From: DATKGW01 sp035510605
GTDB taxonomy: Bacteria; Patescibacteriota; Saccharimonadia; Saccharimonadales; CAIOMD01
Reading direction: 5' to 3'
Assembly: GCA_035510605.1 (NCBI GenBank)
Contig: DATKGW010000024.1
Span: 1 to 48,198 of the forward strand
DNA: 48,198 nucleotides
The position numbers and the translations under genes were made by a program. The notes beneath the pieces are model-generated. The model was not told the origin of the DNA, ran no database searches, and was given only the letters and a program-made list of their open reading frames with translations. Shown piece by piece: positions 8,679 through 15,599 of the stretch; positions within the stretch are counted from its first letter, which is position 1; each line of letters begins with the position of its first letter.

Positions 8679-9971
8679 TTATAACTTTGATGATTGTGTA
8701 ATCCCTGTAGGCAAATTTTGAGCTGCCTCCTTTGCTTGTAGCTCCTGAGCCTTATCGGTAGATATGCGGGGTAAATTAATATAAAAAGTGCTTCCAATCC
8801 CCAATTTGCTATCTACCCAAATCCGTCCGCTATAAAGTTCTGTGATTTTGCGGGAAATAAATAAGCCTAGACCTGTGCCGCTTGTAGTGCGGGTATTGGA
8901 GCTATCGACACGATAAAATTTTTCAAATAAATGAGAAATGTCCTCTGGTGGTATGCCGCTACCGGTATCTTGGACTCTTATCTGGATGACTTTGTCATCA
9001 CCAGTTAAACCCAGGGTAATCTTACCAGAATCAGTGTATTTGATGGCATTATCAAACAGGTTAATAATTACTTCGCGCAAACGTTCTGGGTCGGCTTGGA
9101 CATAATATAAAGGTCTGATTAGTTTTTGACCGCCGGTACCACTACTATTTACCGTTTGGCCGTTATTGGCTCCTATAAGATACTCTAACATCAAGCCCTT
9201 TTTCTCGGCCGTAAATCGGCCATCTTCGGACATTTGTTGTAAAAACTCTCCCATTTCTATGGCAATTGGGTGATTTTGCAGGCGGCCATCTTCGGCTTTG
9301 GCGCTGGTTAATAAATCTTGGAATAATTTGCCCAGATGCTCTGTGCTTAGGTGGGCTTTTTCTAAATATTCACGGGCTTTGGTGTCTATTCTGGCTACAT
9401 TCTCATTCATCGCCAGTGCCAGGTAGCCCTCTATTGCGGCTACAGGAGTACGCATTTCGTGGCTGGCAGTGCTGATAAATTCAGCCCGTTGTTTTTCTTC
9501 TTGACGTTCATTGGTGACATCTCTAAAGACTCCAACTGCCCCGGTAATATTATTTGACTGATTTATAAGCGGGCTGACACTTAAAGAAATAGCTACCGGT
9601 TTGTTACTGACAGTCATTAAATAAGCGTTGTTATCACGGATGGGGGTTGCCTCTTGAAAAATACGCTTAAAAGGATCTTTATCGTCTATATATGGTTCAT
9701 TTTTTTCATCTACCAGCTTAATGACCGATTTATATTCGAGCCCAATGGCGTCTTTTTGTTTCCAGCCGGTGATAAGCTCTGCTCCGTGATTAAATAATTG
9801 GATAGTCCGATTATTGTCTAATAAGATAACTCCGTCATCGATAGAACTGATGATTATTTCGGACTTGGCTTTCTCATCATACAAACTACTGGCCAGAGAG
9901 CTTCCCGACAGATTCTTATTTTTACTGTTTTTGCCAAATCCAAACATCAATAATTTTTTTGTAAGGCCCAC
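8679..9971 (-). CDS. Cytoplasmic PAS-domain sensor histidine kinase
   Basis: A 430-aa protein. There is no convincing membrane helix. A PAS domain spans about residues 36-155 (SSIDDGVILLDNNRTIQLFN, then GAVGVFRDVTNER). The HisKA dimerisation helix carries H171 in ASHEMRTPVAAIEG. The HATPase domain shows the N box (INLFDNAIKY), G1 (DTGSGIPPED), F box (FEKFYR) and G2 (GTGLGLFISRKI). It should autophosphorylate on H171 and pass the phosphate to the receiver encoded just downstream (7342-8601). The start is uncertain: GTG at 9971 or ATG at 9947, eight codons further in (MFGFGKNSK). What the PAS domain senses cannot be read from the sequence. Confidence 0.9.
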   Translation of the reverse strand: MGLTKKLLMFGFGKNSKNKNLSGSSLASSLYDEKAKSEIIISSIDDGVILLDNNRTIQLFNHGAELITGWKQKDAIGLEYKSVIKLVDEKNEPYIDDKDPFKRIFQEATPIRDNNAYLMTVSNKPVAISLSVSPLINQSNNITGAVGVFRDVTNERQEEKQRAEFISTASHEMRTPVAAIEGYLALAMNENVARIDTKAREYLEKAHLSTEHLGKLFQDLLTSAKAEDGRLQNHPIAIEMGEFLQQMSEDGRFTAEKKGLMLEYLIGANNGQTVNSSGTGGQKLIRPLYYVQADPERLREVIINLFDNAIKYTDSGKITLGLTGDDKVIQIRVQDTGSGIPPEDISHLFEKFYRVDSSNTRTTSGTGLGLFISRKITELYSGRIWVDSKLGIGSTFYINLPRISTDKAQELQAKEAAQNLPTGITQSSKL

Positions 9972-10062
9972 CTTGGCCGCTTATGGTTATCTGGTGATAT
10001 TATCGGTGTTTTGCTGATAAATTGCAAGAAACAATAACAGGGGTAGACTCAAGAGATGTTAA

Positions 10063-10068
10063 TATAGT
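10063..10068 (+). promoter_or_regulatory. Possible -10 box for tRNA-Glu
   Basis: TATAGT lies 19 nt upstream of the mature tRNA 5' end. No convincing -35 element was found at 16-18 bp. Confidence 0.35.
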
Positions 10069-10087
10069 AAAGTAATAATGCAATTGC

Positions 10088-10164
10088 GGCCCCTTCGTCT
10101 AGCGGTTTAGGATATCTGGTTCTCATCCAGAAGATCGCGGGTTCGAATCCCGCAGGGGTCACCA
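10088..10164 (+). tRNA. tRNA-Glu (anticodon CTC), CCA encoded
   Basis: The acceptor stem GGCCCCT pairs with AGGGGTC over 7 bp (one G-U). The anticodon arm TCTGG-TTCTCAT-CCAGA gives anticodon CTC, reading GAG. The T arm contains GGGTTCGAATCCC. Discriminator A at 10161 is followed by an encoded CCA (10162-10164). The gene is on the opposite strand to its neighbours. The matching synthetase, gltX, is at 18536-19966. Confidence 0.96.
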
Positions 10165-10173
10165 AGAGTTTTG

Positions 10174-11079
10174 CTAATCTTTTTCGAAAACACTATAACC
10201 AATCGTTCCAATGTCGGAGTGTGCAACTAGTACGCAGCTTTGTGGTTTAAATAATGTTTTGCTATCGATATTTTTAATGGTATTTCGAGCTATGTATTCA
10301 CTTCGCTGCAATTGTTCCTCTGAAACGCCGTAATAAACAATAGCCAGCTCGACAGTTTTACCCATTGCAAACTTTGCTAAATATTCAATAGCAGCTGTGT
10401 TTGCCTGTTCCCAACCCCTAATGCTATCTATTGGCTCTAATAAGCCTTCTTTTAAGGTTATCAACGCATTCTTACTGAGTATGCCTGCAACAAGATACTT
10501 TGCTTTACCTATTCTACCGTTCTTTCTTAGCTGGTATAAGCTAGAAAAAACTTGATCTATGCAGGTTCTGGCTGCTGTCAATGGAATGGATCTGACTATT
10601 TTTTCAGCGGTGGCACCGGATTCCGCCAATTTATAGGCTTCTCGTACCACGAAACCCTCTGGTGCCGATATAACTCGGCTGTCTTCAACTGTCACGGGAA
10701 TACCTTGTTCAGCATAAAAGTCTTGGGCAGCATTTCCGGCGGGATTTATTACAGGGGTCAATTTTTCACTTGGGGTAATAATCACAATTTCTTCAACACC
10801 CTGCCCTTTTAGTATTTCAAGCCCATTCATGATTTCTCCGCTGCTGGGTTGAGCAGAATTGACTATAATTTGTTTGCTTTTGAGGTTAGATAAAAGCGTA
10901 TCATTGTCTTCTTGGGATATTTTCGGATTATCCAAAAAAGCTTCACTGCTGTCATCTGTTTTTTTGTCTAGGTATGTTATATGGTAAGGTATTTCAACCA
11001 GCAGATGCTGATTAGCTTCTTGGCCGGTTTGCCAGCTTCTGGTGCTAAAACACAAGATTCCGGTTTTATGATTTTCCAT
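10174..11079 (-). CDS. DegV family (fatty-acid-binding) protein
   Basis: A 301-aa protein of the length and layout of DegV/FakB proteins. Residues VNSAQPSSGEIMNGLEILK match the conserved T-S-Q-P-S motif region, and EEIVIITPSEKLTPVINPAG the following strand where SSxLSGTY is usual; here that second motif is degenerate. The central QLRKNGRIGKAKYLVAGIL matches the conserved LxxLxxxGRI segment of the family. FakB proteins present bound fatty acids to a kinase, FakA; no fakA is seen in this window. The altered second motif leaves ligand binding open. The gene ends 9 bp from the oppositely oriented tRNA-Glu. Confidence 0.82.
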   Translation of the reverse strand: MENHKTGILCFSTRSWQTGQEANQHLLVEIPYHITYLDKKTDDSSEAFLDNPKISQEDNDTLLSNLKSKQIIVNSAQPSSGEIMNGLEILKGQGVEEIVIITPSEKLTPVINPAGNAAQDFYAEQGIPVTVEDSRVISAPEGFVVREAYKLAESGATAEKIVRSIPLTAARTCIDQVFSSLYQLRKNGRIGKAKYLVAGILSKNALITLKEGLLEPIDSIRGWEQANTAAIEYLAKFAMGKTVELAIVYYGVSEEQLQRSEYIARNTIKNIDSKTLFKPQSCVLVAHSDIGTIGYSVFEKD

Positions 11080-11164
11080 TCCAGTCCTTAATAATTAAAA
11101 ATATAATAACATTAATTAGACAGATTGTCATAATAATTTTTGGCATCAATATCCTTATTAATTA

Positions 11165-11193
11165 TTAAAATCATGATATTATTACCGTATAAA
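11165..11193 (+). promoter_or_regulatory. Candidate promoter of the small SD-led unit
   Basis: TTAAAA (11165-11170), a 17-bp spacer and TATAAA (11188-11193) sit about 57 nt upstream of the small ORF at 11250. The -35 box is weak; the -10 box is good. Confidence 0.4.
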
Positions 11194-11249
11194 TAGGGGT
11201 GGCTGATTACTTCAGTACACTTTTATATAGCACATTTCGGAGGTAGATC

Positions 11250-11348
11250 ATGCATATTAATGTTGCAGTATTGCTGGTAGCTATAGTTCTCTTCCCCATA
11301 GCGGTGTTGTTATTGTTCATTCGCTTTATTAGGGGACTAGGTGGGTAA
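11250..11348 (+). CDS. 32-aa single-pass membrane microprotein
   Basis: The frame reads MHINVAVLLVAIVLFPIAVL, then LLFIRFIRGLGG and a stop: one hydrophobic helix followed by a short basic tail with two Arg. A strong Shine-Dalgarno (GGAGGT at 11239-11244) lies 5 nt upstream of the ATG, unusual in this window and good evidence that the ORF is translated. I do not recognise the family. A size match to KdpF-type peptides is superficial and there are no kdp genes here. It is followed by the unit up to the terminator at 11749-11796. Confidence 0.6.
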   Translation: MHINVAVLLVAIVLFPIAVLLLFIRFIRGLGG

Positions 11349-11428
11349 TCGTTTGTCGGATGGGACACAAGACGCCTTACTGACTCGGGGCTAAAGGGGT
11401 AATCATACCAGAAGAGCAAGAACGCGCA

Positions 11429-11746
11429 ATGTTCGAAATCCCTGCCTGGGAAGGTATGGAAACGGTAAGCTTCCGCTGCCCGGGATGCAGACAGCCGATA
11501 ATAATTGCCAATGTTCATACCAGCAGCGGCAATGGCTTTGGGGTCTGTGCAGAAATGCAGCTCGTAGCGATATTAGTGGTTTATGTATCGTCTACATCAA
11601 CGTCGGTTATCTCGAGCGGGCGCTTCGCGTCATTGACAGCGAGATCGCCGGGCTACGGCGTATCCAACAAGCCACACTTTTGCTGCTGGCGCTTGATACC
11701 TTCGACTCTACTGGCCCTCTTGGAGAAAGACCCGCCTTGGCAATAA
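11429..11746 (+). CDS. Uncertain 105-aa ORF with a CPGC knuckle
   Basis: The ORF encodes MFEIPAWEGMETVSFRCPGC and continues for about 85 residues. The CPGC motif looks like half of a zinc ribbon, with further Cys at 41 and a CC pair near 86. The stop lies just before the strong terminator hairpin, which supports a transcript ending here, but the second half is Ser-rich and not convincingly protein-like, and the Shine-Dalgarno is poor. It may be a pseudogene or carry a frameshift relative to the 11485 frame. Confidence 0.3.
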   Translation: MFEIPAWEGMETVSFRCPGCRQPIIIANVHTSSGNGFGVCAEMQLVAILVVYVSSTSTSVISSGRFASLTARSPGYGVSNKPHFCCWRLIPSTLLALLEKDPPWQ

Positions 11747-11748
11747 TG

Positions 11749-11796
11749 TCAAGGCAACCTGCTCTTTCTGTCAAAGCGGGCCTTTTCTCTTTTTTG
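11749..11796 (+). terminator. Rho-independent terminator
   Basis: AAGGC...GCCTT encloses CCTGCT(c)TT pairing with AAAGCGGG, followed by TTTTCTCTTTTTT. A second hairpin just upstream (11737-11757; GCCTTGGCA/TGTCAAGGC with one G-U) overlaps the stop of the 11429 ORF. Confidence 0.75.
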
Positions 11797-11799
11797 CAA

Positions 11800-11958
11800 C
11801 TAAAACTTAATATCTCTTTTGATTATTTCGTCTTTTAATTTGCCGGCAATCGGACGACAATCACAATTTTTTTGATGCTCTAAGTGCCATTTTAAGCGTT
11901 CTTCTATCTTAGGGTTTTTAGGCATCTTATTTTTCAGATGCCATTGCTTGTTTATCAT
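11800..11958 (-). CDS. Conserved 52-aa small protein with MPKNP and WHxxH..CxCR motifs
   Basis: The frame encodes MINKQWHLKNKMPKNPKIEE, then a segment with RLKWHLEHQKNCDCRPI and a basic C-terminus. AGGAG lies 5 nt upstream of the ATG. From memory, short proteins with MPKNPTxEQRxxWHxxHxxxCxCRxxP are found in many bacteria without known function; the match is clear although I cannot run a search. The W-H, H and C-x-C spacing suggests a small metal site (inference). The gene converges on the terminator at 11749-11796. Confidence 0.72.
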   Translation of the reverse strand: MINKQWHLKNKMPKNPKIEERLKWHLEHQKNCDCRPIAGKLKDEIIKRDIKF

Positions 11959-12008
11959 ACTTACTCCTAATAATTTTTAATTATAAGACCTAATTGGCTT
12001 ATGTCTTC

Positions 12009-12014
12009 TATAAT
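12009..12014 (+). promoter_or_regulatory. -10 box of leaderless rarA
   Basis: TATAAT ends 9 nt before the ATG at 12024. It lies downstream of the upstream in-frame ATG at 11994, so a start there would precede the transcript. Confidence 0.6.
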
Positions 12015-12023
12015 ATAACTATT

Positions 12024-13202
12024 ATGAGCATGGAACCATTGGCGGAAAGAATGCGCCCGAAGACACTCAATCAGGTTGTCGGGCAATCTCATCTGCTTGA
12101 TGAGGGTGAAGTATTGCGCCAAATTGTTGTCAGCAGGCAGCCGGTTAGCCTCATTTTATGGGGGCCGCCAGGCAGTGGCAAAACAACCCTGGCTCGGATT
12201 ATCGCCAATGAATCGGGGGCTGATTTTGTGGAAATCAGTGCCGTGGCAGCCGGTCTGGCTGATGTTAAACAAGTAATAAAAAGAGCTGAGCAGAACCGGC
12301 GCTTAGGTATGCGCACACTTTTATTTGTTGACGAAATCCACCGTTTTAATAAAGCTCAACAAGACGCTTTTTTGCCTCATGTAGAAAGCGGGCTGATAAT
12401 ACTGATTGGCGCCACCACCGAGAACCCAAGTTTTGAAGTTATTTCTCCCCTACTCTCCCGCAGCCGGGTATTGGTATTAAATCCTCTGAGCAAAACCGAA
12501 ATTTTAGTCATTTTAAAACGGGCCGTCAAACAATTGAAAGTTGGCAAGCGGGTTGATAAAAAAGTACTGGATTTTATTGCTGAGGCTTCGAGTGGCGATG
12601 CTAGGATAGCCCTGAGCGACTTAGAACTTAGTCTGGATTTAGTTAAAGGCAAATTAAGTGTAGAGGCTGTTGCGTCAGCTGTTAAAACTAAAGTTCCTGG
12701 TTATGATAAAGCCGGTGAGCAGCACTATAACGTTATCAGCGCTTTTATAAAAAGCATGCGTGGCAGCGATGCCAATGCCACGTTTTATTATTTAGCTCGC
12801 ATGCTGGAGGCTGGTGAAGATCCAAAATTTATTGCCCGCCGGATGATTATTTTTGCCTCCGAAGATATTGGAGTTGCTGCCAGCCCGGCCCTTAATTTGG
12901 CAGTCAGCACTTTTTTAGCGGTAGAGCGAATCGGTATGCCCGAAGGTACTTATAATTTATTTCACTGCGCCTTGGTTTTAGCAGGCAGCAAGAAGTCGCG
13001 GGTTGTGGCTGATGCGATGCAAAAAGCTTTTGAGAACGTTAAAAACTATCCTGACTTACCGGTGCCGATACATTTGCGTAATGCGCCGACCAAGCTTTTG
13101 AAAGACTTAGGTTATGGAAAAGATTACAAATGGCAAGCCGACTTTAAACATTTAGAAGGCTTCTTGCCTGACGAGCTAATAGATCTAGATTTATTTAAGT
13201 AA
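12024..13202 (+). CDS. rarA: Replication-associated recombination protein RarA (MgsA), AAA+ ATPase
   Basis: A 392-aa protein. Residues 1-20 match the family start (EPLAERMRPKTLNQVVGQSH). Walker A is GPPGSGKTT (about 47), Walker B LLFVDEIHRFNKAQQDAFLP, sensor 1 GATTENPSFEV, and the Arg finger region is PLLSRSRV. The C-terminal half has the MgsA features GSDANATFYYLARMLEAGED and EDIGVAASPALNLAV, followed by HLRNAPTKLLKDLGYGK. RarA acts at stalled replication forks with SSB and RecA. Complete and of normal length. The start is set at 12024 because of the TATAAT 9 nt upstream; a second ATG is two codons further in. Confidence 0.96.
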   Translation: MSMEPLAERMRPKTLNQVVGQSHLLDEGEVLRQIVVSRQPVSLILWGPPGSGKTTLARIIANESGADFVEISAVAAGLADVKQVIKRAEQNRRLGMRTLLFVDEIHRFNKAQQDAFLPHVESGLIILIGATTENPSFEVISPLLSRSRVLVLNPLSKTEILVILKRAVKQLKVGKRVDKKVLDFIAEASSGDARIALSDLELSLDLVKGKLSVEAVASAVKTKVPGYDKAGEQHYNVISAFIKSMRGSDANATFYYLARMLEAGEDPKFIARRMIIFASEDIGVAASPALNLAVSTFLAVERIGMPEGTYNLFHCALVLAGSKKSRVVADAMQKAFENVKNYPDLPVPIHLRNAPTKLLKDLGYGKDYKWQADFKHLEGFLPDELIDLDLFK

Positions 13203-13217
13203 AAATTGATTCATTGA

Positions 13218-13223
13218 TACAAT
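13218..13223 (+). promoter_or_regulatory. -10 box, leaderless membrane-protein gene
   Basis: TACAAT ends 7 nt before the ATG at 13231. Confidence 0.5.
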
Positions 13224-13230
13224 TAAGCTA

Positions 13231-13989
13231 ATGGTAAAAAGAATTAAAAGACGTGGCAATGCTAAAAAATATGATGGCCGGCTAGTTGTCTTTAGTTTTA
13301 AAAAACATCACTTCAAAGTTTTTTTGGATAACGTATTAATATTTAATTTTTTTAGAAAATTGCACGGCCGGTTTTGGGGGATTGCCAGCATAGTAATATT
13401 ATTCGTTGGATTTGGGATATGCTTTTTAATCAGGCCGGATTTGATTCATGGGTCAACCGCATTTAGTGATTTTGGCATGGATGTACGTACCGCCCCCTAC
13501 TTTGCCGGTTCGGTATTTTTTGCTGCTTATGGGCTGTGGCGTTGGCGCAATTATTTAAAACGTACTCTAAAACGAACTCGGCCAATACTAGCCCTTATGC
13601 TACTGACTATTTTTGGATTATATATTGTTGCTTTAATGCCGATTAGTTGGAAGCCTTGGCCGTTTTATATTCATCTTTTTGGTATGGGTTTGGTTGGGGT
13701 CAGCATAGGTGCAACGGTGATTTTTGACGTATTGTTGAGTAAAACCCGTAAAGGCCAAAATGCATACAAGACAAGGTTTATAAAAATGGTCGCTTTTATG
13801 TTAATTGTGGCCGGTGCATGGATTACGATTGCTTCTGAGCAATTAATTCAGTGGATGCATGTTTCACTACTGGGCGAATCTATGATGATGGCCGGCTACG
13901 GAATTTGGATTATTATAAAAACCCGCCAGGGTGAAGAGCCACGCAGCACCTTATCCAGATTACTTAAACGTATAGTTCTGGTAGATTAA
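13231..13989 (+). CDS. Polytopic membrane protein of unknown function
   Basis: A 252-aa protein with a strongly basic N-terminus (VKRIKRRGNAKKYDGR) and about six predicted helices: near residues 49-68, 90-105, 120-140, 148-170, 188-207 and 213-230. Loops are short. The layout of small loops, Trp-rich segments (PISWKPWPFYIHLFGMG) and paired helices recalls DUF998-like membrane proteins, but I do not recognise it with confidence. It starts 28 bp after rarA and ends 4 bp into the convergent zincin gene. Confidence 0.7.
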   Translation: MVKRIKRRGNAKKYDGRLVVFSFKKHHFKVFLDNVLIFNFFRKLHGRFWGIASIVILFVGFGICFLIRPDLIHGSTAFSDFGMDVRTAPYFAGSVFFAAYGLWRWRNYLKRTLKRTRPILALMLLTIFGLYIVALMPISWKPWPFYIHLFGMGLVGVSIGATVIFDVLLSKTRKGQNAYKTRFIKMVAFMLIVAGAWITIASEQLIQWMHVSLLGESMMMAGYGIWIIIKTRQGEEPRSTLSRLLKRIVLVD

Positions 13990-14378
13990 TTATTTTTGAG
14001 ATGATTATTTTCTAAATCGTGAATTCGTTTATGATCTAATCCAAAATGGTGAGCAATCTCATGCCAAACAGTCCGCCTGACTTGCTCACGCAGCTCACCA
14101 ATATTATGACTATTTTTAGCTAGAGGTTTTTTAAAAATAGTGATTTTATCAGGTAGGACCAAGTTATAATTACCACCACGTTGGGTTAATGGGACGCCTT
14201 CGTATAAACCAAATAACAAGGCGCCATCAACCAAATGTAATTTGGTTCGTTGTTCAGGCGATGGTTCATCTTCAACTATGATCGCTAAATTTTTTATATT
14301 ATCGGTATATTCTTTAGGCATTGCATCAATTGCCCACGAGACAATATCCTTAAACTTTTCTTCGGATACATTAACCAT
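13986..14378 (-). CDS. Zincin-like metallopeptidase family protein
   Basis: A 130-aa protein. The motif HEIAHHFGLDHKRI (HExxHxxGxDH) near residue 110 is the zinc site of the small minimal-zincin family (PF06262), usually 110-140 aa. The segment ITIFKKPLAKNSHNIGELRE and the upstream hydrophobic strand fit that family. No signal peptide, so it should be cytoplasmic. The flavin reductase gene ends 9 bp upstream, so the two are probably co-transcribed from 15134. Substrate unknown. Confidence 0.85.
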   Translation of the reverse strand: MVNVSEEKFKDIVSWAIDAMPKEYTDNIKNLAIIVEDEPSPEQRTKLHLVDGALLFGLYEGVPLTQRGGNYNLVLPDKITIFKKPLAKNSHNIGELREQVRRTVWHEIAHHFGLDHKRIHDLENNHLKNN

Positions 14379-14387
14379 TTATATTTT

Positions 14388-15134
14388 TTAATCGTTCATT
14401 TTATTAGGAGCCGATAGTTTGGGAATACGGGACTTGATATTTAAATATGGATTGCTCTTGATATTTTTACGCTCGACTCCCAAGCCCTGCAAAGTCCGTC
14501 TGTAGCCTCTGACCATGTTCGGCGAACCGCCTAACAAGAAAATCGTTTGAAGCAATTCCTTACCTAATTTGTCTTGGACGATTTGTCCGGTAATACGCTC
14601 CGGTCTGTAAATATATTCGATAGAGACATTGCTTAAAGTTGATTTGATTCTATTCAACTCATCTTTAAAATAATGGCTTTCATTATTGCCAACGTAAAAT
14701 AAAGTAATTTTAGTATCTTTATTATCTAGCTCGAGTTGTTTTAAGATTGATATAAAGGGTGTAATACCAATACCGGTTGCTAAAAAAGCATAGGATGCAG
14801 CGTAGTCTTTGATGTGCATTGGTCCGACCGGACCACGTAGTTTTAGTGGTGTGCCCTTTTTCATTATAATAAGTGCTTGTTTAAATTCATCGATGTGGTC
14901 AATGGGAATTTTTGTGGCAATAGTAACTATACCCTCGCCCGGTGCTGAGGCAATAGAAAGTGCTTTGCGGGCTGTTTTACCATTTGGCAGGGTAATTTCT
15001 AATATTCCATATTGCCCGGCCTTCCAGCTAACTGGTTTTAAAAATGAAAAATTAAAAGCAAATACATTTGGGCCAATTTCTGATTTGCCAGTGAAAATTA
15101 GCTGGATGGGTCTAAGTAGGTGTTTAACTGGCAT
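14388..15134 (-). CDS. Ferredoxin-NADP(+) reductase-type FAD/NAD(P)H oxidoreductase
   Basis: A 248-aa protein. The FAD-binding barrel carries a divergent RxxS motif (ARKALSIASAP, about residue 58), where the usual RPYS is changed. The nucleotide-binding half starts with FLATGIGITPFISILKQL (GxGxxP), and continues with TLFYVGNNESHYFKDEL and FLLGGSPNMVRGYRRTLQGL (GGSPxM...L). Family order and size are normal. It should pass electrons between NAD(P)H and a small carrier; partner unknown. A TAAAAT ends 7 nt before the ATG, so the mRNA is probably leaderless. Confidence 0.88.
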   Translation of the reverse strand: MPVKHLLRPIQLIFTGKSEIGPNVFAFNFSFLKPVSWKAGQYGILEITLPNGKTARKALSIASAPGEGIVTIATKIPIDHIDEFKQALIIMKKGTPLKLRGPVGPMHIKDYAASYAFLATGIGITPFISILKQLELDNKDTKITLFYVGNNESHYFKDELNRIKSTLSNVSIEYIYRPERITGQIVQDKLGKELLQTIFLLGGSPNMVRGYRRTLQGLGVERKNIKSNPYLNIKSRIPKLSAPNKMND

Positions 15135-15141
15135 GATGTAT

Positions 15142-15147
15142 ATTTTA
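15142..15147 (-). promoter_or_regulatory. -10 box, leaderless reductase gene
   Basis: On the minus strand TAAAAT is followed by 7 nt and the ATG at 15134. Confidence 0.45.
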
Positions 15148-15179
15148 CACTTAAAATCATGAATGTTATAAAAACCGGT

Positions 15180-15596
15180 TTATTCTAGATAGCTGTCACT
15201 CGGTTGTTTGTCTTCGGCGATGTCATTAATAATCTGGACCAATTGCCTGGGAGTAAATTCAGCTTTAATAAGATATCCATCAGCCATCTTTTCGATCTCA
15301 GCCCGCGACTCATCTTCTTGTTCTAAATTAGTGGTAATAATTATTTTAGCTCGCAAATTTGGCGTTTCTTGTCGCAAGCGTCGTAAAACTTCAAAACCGG
15401 TGATTCCGGGGATCATCAAATCCAGCAAGATAATATCATATTCATCACTTTCGGCTGCTCTGAGGCCATCTTCTCCGCTAAGCATGGTTGTAACATCATA
15501 ACCAGCTCGTCTAAGTGCCCGGGCATAAAGCTCGCTAATAAAATGCTCATCTTCTATGCATAATATTTTTTTGCCATTTGGTTTTTGCTTATCCAT
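15180..15596 (-). CDS. Single-domain response regulator
   Basis: A 138-aa protein consisting of one receiver domain: acidic pocket E15/D16/E17, phospho-acceptor D59 (IILLDLMIPG), T89 (IIITTNL) and K111 (YLIKAEF). No output domain, so it acts by protein contact or as a phosphate relay. It begins 3 bp after the stop of the membrane kinase gene (15600-17129), so the two are certainly one operon and should form a pair. Confidence 0.93.
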   Translation of the reverse strand: MDKQKPNGKKILCIEDEHFISELYARALRRAGYDVTTMLSGEDGLRAAESDEYDIILLDLMIPGITGFEVLRRLRQETPNLRAKIIITTNLEQEDESRAEIEKMADGYLIKAEFTPRQLVQIINDIAEDKQPSDSYLE

Positions 15597-15599
15597 TTA

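Larger units (their letters stand above)
11349..11799 (+). other. Poorly coding part of the small SD-led unit
   Basis: Between the microprotein and the terminator there is no clearly protein-like gene. The most credible frame is the ORF at 11429-11746. The overlapping frame that opens at 11485 has protein-like stretches (YLERALRVIDSEIAGLRRIQ) but reads through the terminator to 11838. A frameshift between the two, or a structured untranslated RNA, would both fit. I searched for tmRNA, RNase P and SRP RNA signatures by eye and saw none. Confidence 0.4.

Noticed and set aside
11349..11799. tmRNA, RNase P RNA or SRP RNA in the poorly coding stretch
   Set aside because: The expected conserved ends and core motifs of these RNAs are absent on both strands by eye; smpB is in the window but ssrA is not visible.
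11485..11838. A 117-aa ORF overlapping the 11429 frame
   Set aside because: It runs through the strong terminator at 11749-11796 and ends beyond it; only part of it looks protein-like. Kept as a possible frameshift remnant, not as a gene.
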